DNA from: Dugong dugon
Lineage: Eukaryota; Chordata; Mammalia; Sirenia; Dugongidae
Assembly: GCA_030035585.1 (NCBI GenBank)
Contig: CM057462.1
Coordinates: 141,572,734-141,636,733 of the forward strand
DNA: 64,000 bases
Direction: 5' to 3'
Below the pieces are notes generated by a model, which was not told the origin of the DNA, did not search any database, and saw only the letters and a list, made by a program, of their open reading frames with translations. Both the position numbers and the translations under genes were made by a program. How positions within the stretch are numbered: the stretch's first letter is position 1; each line of letters begins with the position of its first letter. Positions 55,127 to 64,000 of the stretch are shown here, piece by piece.

Positions 55127-55500
55127 TATTATGAGTTGAATTTTGTCCCCCCAAAATATGTTGTAAATCCTAACCCCTTTACCTATACATGTAACCATCT
55201 GGGAAGAGGTTTTTTTTTTTGGTTAATGAGGCCCTATCAGTGCAGGGTATGTCCTAAACCAATCACTTTTGAGATATAAAAGAGCAGATTAGGCATAGAA
55301 GGAAGCATAGATGGGGGAAGATAGATGCCACTTCCCATGAAGATCACCAAGGACTTTCCCCAGGGCCAACGGAAGGAGAAAGCCTCCCCCTAGAGCTGGC
55401 ACTCTGAATTCAGACTTCTAGCCTCCTAAACTGTGAGAAAATAAATTTTTGTTTGTTAAAGCCACCCACGTGTGGTATTTCTGCCATAGAAGCACGACAG
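55127..55500 (+). mobile_element. MaLR-like LTR related to the 507-bp family
   Basis: TATGAGTTGAATTTTGTCCC opening, CTTTTGAGATATAAAAGAGC (TATA zone near 55269), CCTCCTAAACTGTGAGAAAA, AATAAA near 55441, GTTAAAGCCACCCACGTGTG. Shorter (about 370 bp) and more diverged than the 507-bp copies. Confidence 0.7.
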
Positions 55501-55679
55501 TACCTCAGACTTAATATGTGCGCAACCTCCCCTACCCAACCACTGTCCCTTACTTAGCTACCCTTCAGTCAGCCTTCTCATGCTCAGTAAATGACATCAT
55601 CATCCCCCTAGATGGTGGATACACTGGGGTTCAAGACAAAATACCAGAGTTTATCATTGTTTTTATTTTTTCTCTCCAT

Positions 55680-55860
55680 CTGCAAGTGCTATGAATCCTA
55701 CTTTCAAAACATATCTCAATTCAGACCCTTCTTTCCATCTCTATTGTTACCTACAAGTTTGGGCAGTGTCTCATCCTCCAGCTACTGCCGGACAGGACTT
55801 TCTGCTTCTACTCAATTTTTCATACTGCAACCAAAGTGAAATTTCAAAATCTAAAATTTA
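55680..55860 (+). mobile_element. L2 LINE fragment
   Basis: CTCCAGCTACTGCCGGACAG and the CATCTCTATTGTTACCTAC zone match the forward L2 ORF2 C-terminal region. Strongly decayed. Confidence 0.4.
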
Positions 55861-56226
55861 ATCATACCCCCCACACACAGTACATCCCTACCAAGAAAAT
55901 CCATCAGTTTTCAACTGCTCTTCAGATAATCAAGCTTCCTAACATATGATCAAGGCTCCTATGACATTTTCTTAAACAAAGAATTTGGTATTTGTCCTTA
56001 ACTCCTGAAAGATAACCTCTAAAACCTTCGAATTTCCCAGTAATCATAAGTGGCTTTGATAAGGGTTCCAGACCACACTTAACCAAACAGGTTATGCTAA
56101 TGAGGTGACTCTTGGGTGGCTGCTGGCAAAGTGATCTCAACCTCAACATATTGACCAACCTCAGAGGAGAACAGCTAGAGTTTGAATTAAGTAATGAGAC
56201 ACCCAATAAAAGCTCTGGACACTGGA

Positions 56227-57574
56227 GGCGGGCCAAGATGGTGGAGTAGTCAGACGCTTCCGGTGGACCCTCTTACAACAAAAACCCTAAAAAACAAGTA
56301 ATTTGATTATATATGGCAATCTGGTAGCCCTGAACATCAAAGGCAGAGTTGAGGAACGGGACTGAGTGGCAGGGGGAGGGAGAGACAGTTCGGAAGAAGT
56401 GAGAAGTTACCAGAACTGACCCAGCAAGAGCCTGAGGCCTTCAGGTCTGATCAGCTTGGGGGTGAGCAGTGAGGCAGGCAAGCAGCCATGCTTGGGAAGC
56501 ATGTTTTCTGCACCGGGAGAGACCCAGCCACTGAGAGTCTACACCTAGAACCATTGAGAAACCTCCCTCATCAATGAAAGATAAGTAATTGTGTACAGCC
56601 ACCTGCGGGGATCAAAAACACCCGCCTTAGGGAAAAACCTCTCTCCCATCTACCTCCCTGCTCCGCACTGGGTCCCAGACCAGCTTCATCAACTGCCAAG
56701 TCCCCTGGGCAAGAAGTAGGATCCGTCACATGCCCGGAGCTGTTCTACCTGACTTGGAGTGTGAACAAATTAAGAAACGGGGGAAAAAATAAACTGCTGG
56801 CTCCCCTAAGCCAGGAACCCAGGGTAGGCACAGCTGCTTTGCCTAGACAAGGGCATAAGGGATCCACGGACTTTGAGCGCCCTTCCCACTGCATAGATAT
56901 GTGTGCGCCCATCTCAACAGCGTAGGTACTCATTACCACAAGACAAAAGGATATATACCGGAACTCTAACGTCAATGGTTTCAGCTGTGAAGTGCCAGGA
57001 TCTTGACATCTGACACTGCTCTGCCCATTAAGCAGGGTCTTTATCTACCAACATCAAGGGCGTGAAGACTTGTGGCTCCACTCACACCACCTAGCCACCT
57101 GCGATATGGGCCTATGAATAAGATGTCCCCCAGTCCTTACAGCCAACAGCATTACGTGTTCATAGTCTGGCTGTAAAACCCACCCACCTATGTGCACCAG
57201 AGAACAGGGACACGCCTTCCTCCTGGACATTCAGGGGTGGTTGTCAGTCCCCTGCCTTGCTCAGAGTGTGTCCCCCCGGCTGCAGCCAGATGCCTGTGCC
57301 TACACCAATCAACCATCCCTAGAACTGTGACAGCATACACCACACACTTGGTGGCTATCTACCTTGGCACCTGAGCTGAATCCATACAAGAGGAGTGGGT
57401 GGACTCCTGAGCTCACATACCTAGTACAGATCTAACCACCTGGTGACAGGACAGTAGAGCTTCAAAGGTGCCAATAATCAAACTAGCTCATACGAACAGC
57501 CTATTTGGGCATATCAAAACAAAATAAACTACGACACAATAAGTAAACATAAAATAAATAAATATAATAACTTA
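56227..57574 (+). promoter_or_regulatory. L1 copy 3 5' UTR (non-monomer type)
   Basis: Opens GGCGGGCCAAGATGGTGGAG with a YY1-like CAAGATGG at 56234-56241. The body is moderately GC-rich and not tandem. Homologous to the copy 2 5' UTR but, apart from the CAAGATGG opening, not evidently to copies 1 and 4. Confidence 0.75.
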
Positions 57575-58331
57575 TTGATGGCTCGGAGACAACAGTCAAT
57601 ATCAAATCACATAAAGAGGCAATCCATGATGGTTTCAGCAAGCTCCCCAAATAAAGAATCTAGACATTTTCCAAAGGAGGAAAATTTCCTGGAATTACCA
57701 GACACAGAATACAGAAGATTAATATACAGGATTCTTCAAGAAATTAGGAAGGAAATTAAGCAAAACAGAGAACACACAACAGAGGAAACTAAAAAGATTA
57801 GAGAAGAGCATAATGACAAATTTAACAGGCTGCAATAATCCATAGAGAGACAACAATCAGAAATCCAGAAGATTAACAATAAAATGTCAGAATCAGACAA
57901 CTCAATAGGAAGTCACTGGAGCAGAATTGGGGCAATGGGCGTCAAAATTAGTGAGATTGTAGATAAATCAGTGGACGGCAAATTACTTGAAGAAAAATCA
58001 GGTAAAAGGATAAAGAAATGAAGAAACCCTAAGAATTATGTGGGACTCTATCCAGAGGAATAACCTACGAGTGACTGGAATACCAGAACAGGGGTGGATA
58101 ACAGAAAATACAGAGAGAATTGCTGAAGATTTGTTGGCAGAAAACTTCCCTGATATCATGAAAGATGACAAGATGTCTATCCAAGATGCTCATCGAACCC
58201 CACATAAGGTAGACCCCAAAAGAAAGTCACCAACACATATTATAATCAAAATTGCCAAAACCAAAGATAAAGAGAGAATTTTAAAAGTGGCTAGGGATAA
58301 ACGAAAACTCATCTACAAAGAGAGTCAATAA
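57575..58331 (+). pseudogene. L1 ORF1 remnant, copy 3
   Basis: 57575-57838 encodes the N-terminus (MMARRQQSISNHIKRQSMM, then a charged coiled-coil-prone stretch such as REHTTEETKKIREEHNDKFN) and ends in a stop. Coiled coil continues past it. 58038-58331 holds the conserved RNA-binding C-terminal part: RNNLRVTGIPEQGW, DAHRTPHKVDPKRKSPTHI, AKTKDKERILKVARDK. At least two disruptions, so no functional protein. Confidence 0.88.
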
Positions 58332-59009
58332 GAATAAGCTCGGACTACTCAGCAGAAACCATGCAGGCATGAATGCAATGGCATGACATACGTAAAATCT
58401 TGAAGGAAAACAACTTCCAGCCAAGAATTATATATCAGCAAAACTGTCTCTCAAATATGATGGCGAAATTAGGGCATTTCCAGATAAACAGAAGCCTAAG
58501 GAATTTGTAAAAAACCAAACCAAAATTACAAGAAATACTAAAGGGAGTCGTCCGGTTAGAAAATCAGTAACATCAGATAACAACCCAAGACTAGAACACA
58601 GGACAGCACAAATAGATATCAACCCAGATATGGAAGTCACAAAAGTAAATCAAAGTTAAAGCACTGAAAATAGGAAAACAGATGTCAATATGTAAAAGAT
58701 GACAACATTAAAACTAAAAACAGGGATTTAAAAAATCTAGACATAGATTTTCCATATGGAGACGAAATCAAGGTGATATAAAGAAATAAAAGACTGGTAT
58801 CAACTTAGAGAAATAGTGGTAAACATTAAGGTAACCAGAAAGGAAACTAACAATCCTACAAGTCAAAATAAAACATTAGAGAAATATAAAGACCCAGCAA
58901 ACACAAAACAACAACAATAAAAAAGATGAAAAAAAATACATAAAAAAAATGACTCAGCACAGAAAATTAAGTGGAACAAAGAAACTGTGAACATCACACA
59001 AAAAAAGAC

Positions 59010-62000
59010 ATGAAAATGACAGCACTAAACTCTTACCTATAAACAATTACACTAAATGTAAATAAGCTAAACGCACCAAGAAAGAGTGGCAGATTGGATT
59101 AAAAAACACTATCCGTCTATATGCTGCCTACAAAAGACACACCTTAGACTTAAAGCCACAAAGACTCAAAGGATAGAAAAAAATATATCAAGCAAACAAC
59201 ACCAAGAGCAGGGGTAGCAATATAAATCTCTGACAAAACAGACTTTAAAGTAAAATCCATCACAAAGGATAAAGAAGGACACTATATAATGATTAAAGGG
59301 TCAATAAACCAGGAGAACGTAATGTGGTAAATATTTACGCACCCAATGACACTGCTCCAAAATACACAAAACAAACTCTAACAGCACTGAAAACAGAGAT
59401 ACAAAACTCCACAACAGTAGTACGAGACTTCAACACGCCACTTTCGGTGAAAGACAGAACATCCAGAAGGAAGCTCAACAAAGACACGGAACAGCTAAAT
59501 GCTACAATCAACCAACTTGATCTCAAAGACATATACCGAACACTGCACCCAACAGCATCCAAGTATACTTTCTTTTCCAATGCACACGGAACATTCTCCA
59601 AAATAGACCGCATATTAGGCCATAAAGGAAGCCTTAACAAAATCCAAAGCATCGAAATATTACAGAGCATCTCTTCTGAGCATAAAGCCATAAAATTCAA
59701 AATCAACAACACAAAATGCAAGGGAAAAAAATCAAACAGATGGAAACTGAACAACACCTTGCTCAAAAACTACTGGGTTACAGAAGAAATTAAGGATGGA
59801 ATAAAGAAATTCATAGAATCAAATGAGAATGAAAACACGTTCTACCAGAACCTTTGGGACACAGCAAAAGCAGTGCTCAGAGGTCAGTTTATAGCAATAA
59901 ATGCACACATCCAAAAAGAAGAAAGGGCAATAATAAAAACATTAACCCTACAACTGGAGCAAGTACAAAGAGAGCAGCAAAAGAAGCCCTAAGGTGCCAG
60001 AAGAAGGGAAATAATGAGAACTGGAGCAGAATTAAATGAAATAGAGAACAGAAAAACAATTGAAAGAGTTAACAATACCAAAAGCTGGCTCTTTGAAAAG
60101 GTCAACAAAATTGATAAACTACTGGCCAAACTGACAAAAGAAAAACAGGAGATGAAGCAGATAACCCTAGAAATGAGATGGGTGATATCACAACAGACCC
60201 AAATTAAATTAAAAGAATCAAAGCAAAATACTATGAAAAATTGTACTCTAAAAAATATGAAAACCTAGAGGAAATGGGCAAATTTCTAGAAACTCACTAC
60301 CTACCTAAACTAACACAAACAGATGTAGAACAACTAAATAAACCCATAACAAAATGAGATTGAAAAGGTAATTAAAAAACTCCCAACAAAAAAACCCCTG
60401 GCTCAGATGGCTTCACTGGAGAATTTTACCAAACTTTCAGAGAAGAGATAACACTACTACTACTAAAGGCATTTAAGAGCATAGAAAAGGATGGAATACT
60501 CCTAAACTCATTCTACGAAGCCAGCATAACCCTAAAACCAAAACCAGGTAAAGACGCTCCAAAAAAATGAAAACTGCAGACCAATATTCCTTACGAACAT
60601 TGACACAAAAATCCTCAACAAAATTTTAGCCAATAGAATGCAGCAATATATCAAAAAAATAATTCATCATGATCAAGTGGGATTTATACCAGGTATGCAG
60701 GGATGGTTCAACATTAGAAAAACAATCAATGTAATCCATCACATAAATAAAACAAAAAACAAGAACCACATGATCTTATCAATCAAAGAAGAAAAGACAT
60801 TTGACAAAGTCCAACACCCATTCATGATAAAAAGTCTCAACAACATAGAAATAGAAGGGAAATTCTTCAATATGATTAAGGGCATTTATACAAAGCCAAC
60901 AGCCAACGTCATCCTAAATGGAGAGACTTTGAAAGCATTCCCCTTGAGAACAGGAACCAGACAAGGATGCCTGTATCACCACTCTTATTCAACACTGTGT
61001 GGGAGGTCCTAGCCAGAGCAATTAGGCTTGAAAAAGAAATAAAGGGCATCCAAATTGGTAGGGAAGAAGTCAAAGTATCTCTACTTGCAGAATATATGAT
61101 CTTATACACAGAAAACCCCAAAGAATCCACAAGAAAACTACTGGAACTAATAGAAGATTTTAGCGAAGTTTCAGGATACAAGATAAACATACAAAAATCA
61201 GTTGGAGTCCTTTACACCAACAAAGACAACCACCAAATCACTACCATTTACAATAGCCCTCGAAGATAAAATACTTAGGAATAAATCTTACCAGAGACAT
61301 AAAAGATCTATACAATGAAAACTACAAGACACCTCTGCAAGAAACCAAAAGAGACCTGCATAAGTGGAAAAATATACCTTGCTCATGGATAGGTAGACTC
61401 AACATAGTGAAAATATCAATTCTACCCAAAGAGATCTACAGATACAATGCAATCCCGATCCAAATTCCACTAGCATTTTTTAATGAGATGGAGAAACAAA
61501 TTACCAACTTCATATGGAAAAGGGAGAGGCCCCAAAAGAGTAAAGCATTACTCCAGAAAAAGAATAAAGTGAGAGGCCTCACACTACCTGATTTTAGAAC
61601 CTATTATACCGCCATGGTAGTCAAAACAGCCTGGTACTGGTACAACAACAGATGCATAGACCAATGGAACAGAACTGAGAATCCAGACATAAAGTCATCC
61701 ACCTATGGGCAGCTGATACTTGACAAATGCCCAAAGCCCATTAATTGGGGAAGAGACAGTTTCTTTAACAAATGATTCTGGCATAACTGGATATCCACCT
61801 GCAAAAAACTGAAACAAGACCCATACCTCACACCATGCACAAAAACTAACTCAAAATGGATCAAAGACTGGAATATAAAATCGAAAACAATAAAGATCAT
61901 GGAAGAAAAAATACGGACAATGCTAGGAGCCCTAATACATGGTATAAACACAATACGAACCATAAGTAACAATGCACAAACACCAGAAGAGAGACTAGAT

Positions 62001-62459
62001 AAATGGGAGCTCCTAAAAATCAAACACGCTCATCAAAAGACTTCACCAAAGAGTCAAAAGACAACCTACAGACTAGGAAAAAATTTTTGGCTAAGACAAA
62101 TCCGATCAGTGTATAATCTCTAAAATCTACAAGATACTGCAAACCTTCAACAACAAAAAGACAAATAACCCAATTAAAAAATGGGCAAAGGATACGAACA
62201 GGCACCTTGCCAGAGAAGATATTCAGGCAGCTAACAGACTCATGAAGAAGTGCTCACGATCATTAGCCATTAGAGAAGTGCATATCAAAACTACAACATC
62301 ATCTCACCCCAACAAGTCTAGCATTAATCCAAAAAACACAAAATAATAAATGGTGGAGAGGTTGTGGAGAGACTGGAATACATATACATTGTTGGTGGGA
62401 ATGTAAAATGGTACAACCACTTTGGAAAATGATTTGGTGCTTCCTTAAAAAGCTAGAAA
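59010..62459 (+). pseudogene. L1 ORF2 remnant, copy 3, with inactivated RT box
   Basis: Likely start ATG 59010 (KMTALNSYL). The largest clean frame is 59324-59992 (222 codons): [28 protein letters not shown] and [15 protein letters not shown], the second half of the endonuclease. [18 protein letters not shown] (60638-61012) and TRQGC. The FADD catalytic box is LAEYMILY near 61083, losing both Asp. C-terminal [16 protein letters not shown] and TAWYWYNN (61407-61775). Several frameshifts. Confidence 0.9.
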
Positions 62460-62475
62460 TAGTTTTTTTCTGGGG

Positions 62476-62485
62476 CAAGATGGCG
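62476..62485 (+). promoter_or_regulatory. YY1-like site at L1 5' terminus
   Basis: CAAGATGGCG about ten bases from the element's start. An equivalent motif is at 56234 (copy 3) and 22912-22920 (copy 2, - strand). In human L1 such a site positions transcription initiation; the same role here is inference. Confidence 0.6.
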
Positions 62486-62649
62486 CTCTAGGCAGAAGCA
62501 TCACGCCGTCCCTCCACAGCAAAGATCCAAAAAACTAAGCCTAACAGAGAATCAACAATCCTGAAACCCTAGAACACCAAATGAAGAGATAAAGAACTCA
62601 GCCAAACACCAAACGGAGTGAGAATACTAAAAGAGAATGGAGAGTGAGG

Positions 62650-63790
62650 AGAAACTCATGCAGAGATTCCTTACCAGCTAACGCAGCGCGGATCCACCAT
62701 CTTGGATTCCTATCGGAGACCAGCGAATGGGAGAGCAGCCTCGCAGAGCGTCCAGTGGGAGATAGAACGACCGGTAAACTGCGGTGTGCGCTTTCCCACC
62801 CCCCACCCCTCTCCGCCTCAGCTGGGGCTCCCCTGCTTTCCATGGCCAGGGTCCCTGGGCTGGGGGGTGCCGGTGCTTGGATTCCGCGCGCCCAGGCTGG
62901 CGGCTTTCTGAGAGCCGTTTGCTGGCTGCTGGCGAAGCTTTTTCTGCCGCCTCCCCCTCCTTTTGCCTGGGTGCCTTGTTCCGAGCGCCGTCTTTGCTCT
63001 CTCCGGCGGGGCTGTGGGGCTGCGTTCGGGCATGTGGCTGCTTCCAGGTCTGGGCTGCCACGCTGGTGAGATCCCGGGGCCTTTGTTCGTTGGCCCCTCT
63101 GCTTCCCGTGGCCACGGTCTCTTAACCCTGAGACTGCCAGCTGCTTGGAATTCGCACCCCTGAGTGGGGGCTCTCTGGGTCCCATTTGTTGGCTGTTGGT
63201 GTGGCATTTTCTGCTTCTTCTGGTTACTCGTTTGCCTCTCGCTGCCTCCCCCTCCTTTGGCTCGGGTGCCTGGTTCTGAGCGCCGTCTTTGCTCTCTCCG
63301 GCGGGGCTGTGGGGCTGCGTTCGGGCATGTGGCTGCTTCCAGGTCTGGGCTGCCGCGCTGGTGAGATCCCGGGGCCTTTGTTCGTTCGCCCATCTACTTC
63401 CCATGGCCACGGTCTCTTAACCCCGAGACTGCCGCCTGCTTGGAATTCCCGCCCCTGAATGGGGACTCTCTGGGTCCCATTTGTTGGCTGTTGGTGTGGC
63501 ATTTTCTGCTTCTTCTGGTTTCTCGCTTGCCTCTCGCTGCCTCCCCCTCCTTTTGCTCGGGTGCCTTGTTCCGAGCGCCGTCTTTGCTCTGTCTGGCGGG
63601 GCCGTGGGGCTGCGTTCGGGTGTGTGGCTGCTTCCAGGTCTGGGCTGCCGCGCTGGTGAGATCCCGGGGCCTTTGTTCGTTGGCCCCTCTGCTTCCCGTG
63701 GCCAGGGTCTCTTAACCCCGAGACTGCCGGCTGCTTGGAATTCGCGCCCCTGAGTGGGGGCTCTCTGGGTCCCATTTGTTGGCACTGACT
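62650..63790. promoter_or_regulatory. CpG-island-like L1 promoter
   Basis: About 15 CpG per 295-base unit, in sharp contrast to the AT-rich remainder of the window. Consistent with a methylation-controlled L1 promoter that is younger than the CpG-poor equivalent in copy 1. Confidence 0.7.
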
Positions 63791-63793
63791 GCT
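62981..63793 (+). repeat. 295-bp GC-rich tandem monomers (2.75 units)
   Basis: Units 62981-63275, 63276-63570 and partial 63571-63793, about 94% alike by eye. Each has CTGAGCGCCGTCTTTGCTCT-like start, GGGCTGCGTTCGGGCATGTG, GAGATCCCGGGGCCTTTGTT and GGGTCCCATTTGTTGGCTGT. A diverged partial unit precedes (about 62820-62980). CpG-rich. Confidence 0.93.
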
Positions 63794-64000
63794 GGGGTTG
63801 CTTTTTTTTTTTTTTTAATTTTATTTTTCTTCTTTTTTGTTTAGTTTTGTCATCTTTTCCCTCTTTTTCCCTTTTGTCTTTCTTCATTGCTTAATTTCTC
63901 ATCTCTCTATCTCTTCCTTCTCTTTCTGATCCCTGAATACCAGGCGATGTATGCCTCTGTACCTTCTGGCCAGGCTGTGCTGTGAAAACTGAGACCGACT

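Larger units (their letters stand above)
56227..62462 (+). mobile_element. LINE-1 copy 3, 5'-complete, 3' part displaced by copy 4
   Basis: Contains a full 5' UTR (56227-57574), ORF1 remnant, about 0.7 kb spacer, and an ORF2 remnant up to AGCTAGAAATAG at 62451-62462, where L1 copy 4 begins. The equivalent point in copy 1 is about 5815, so the final ORF2 codons and 3' UTR should lie downstream of copy 4, beyond the window. Broken frames throughout. Confidence 0.92.
62463..64000 (+). mobile_element. LINE-1 copy 4, 5' UTR with tandem monomers (runs off window)
   Basis: Inserted into ORF2 of copy 3 in the same orientation. Opens TTTTTTTCTGGGGCAAGATG. A unique leader (to about 62810) is followed by a diverged partial unit, 295-bp monomers (62981-63793), a T/pyrimidine-rich zone (63800-63880) and the CTGAATACCAGG box (63933) seen in copy 1 at 1084. 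ORF1 and the 3' end lie outside the window. The break point follows AAAAAGCTAGAAATAG, a plausible target-site start for an L1 nick. Confidence 0.92.

Noticed and set aside
59324-59992. 222-codon frame as a gene
   Set aside because: It is the second half of an L1 endonuclease within a broken ORF2.
62981-63793. Satellite or CRISPR-like array
   Set aside because: The units are long, contiguous without spacers, and sit at the conserved place in an L1 5' UTR.
62598-63887. Long overlapping frames on both strands as protein-coding genes
   Set aside because: They follow the 295-bp GC-rich L1 monomers, repeat themselves and are open in several frames, as expected from composition. Kept only as a question about antisense L1 transcription.

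Overview
This is a non-coding stretch of a placental mammal genome. I find no host protein-coding exon, RNA gene or CRISPR array that I can support. The organism is most likely an afrotherian, probably an elephant or close relative. The evidence is the many copies of a tRNA-headed SINE of the AfroSINE type (heads like GGAGCCCTGGTGGC, tails like GTCGCTATGAGTCGGAA), together with a BovB/RTE-type LINE carrying the same tail. Ancient elements shared by all placentals (MIR, L2, MaLR/MLT1 LTRs, Tigger, hAT) lie underneath. The species call is an inference from repeat families, not from a gene.

Layout. 1-7577: a solo-LTR end and an L1 scrap, then a nearly full-length but deleted L1 (copy 1, + strand) interrupted by two 507-bp MaLR-like solo LTRs in opposite orientations. 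7690-9240: two decayed ancient L1 pieces. 9374-12183: SINEs and a pair of 95-bp direct repeats. 13341-17555: two MIRs with a 3.4-kb RTE between them; its 5' half is inverted, it is flanked by 12-13 bp target-site duplications (TSDs), and it contains a SINE. 18066-22926: L1 copy 2 on the - strand, with most of ORF2 deleted. 23090-23710: an RTE that kept only its two ends. 26462-33680: further RTE fragments, ERV LTRs and a three-level LTR/LTR/hAT nest. 34700-46960: mostly old unique-looking sequence dotted with SINEs, MIR and L2. 46968-48330: a Tigger DNA transposon that still carries a long transposase reading frame. 48341-55500: MLT1 LTRs, L2, and an ancient L1 stacked with RTE and SINE insertions. 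56227-62462: L1 copy 3 (+ strand), cut by L1 copy 4, whose 5' UTR (62463-64000) holds 295-bp GC-rich tandem monomers.

How the parts relate. L1 and RTE are the autonomous copying machines. The SINEs share the RTE 3' tail and so probably used RTE enzymes. The nesting order gives a relative history: L2, MIR, hAT and MLT1 first; then ancient L1, lineage L1 and RTE; then MaLR-like LTRs and SINEs; with L1 copy 4 after L1 copy 3. Every autonomous element that is fully visible is broken, and the part of L1 copy 4 that would code lies outside the window. I did not find a previously undescribed biological system. The most notable items are the monomer-type L1 promoter, the 5'-inverted RTE and the internally deleted RTE.
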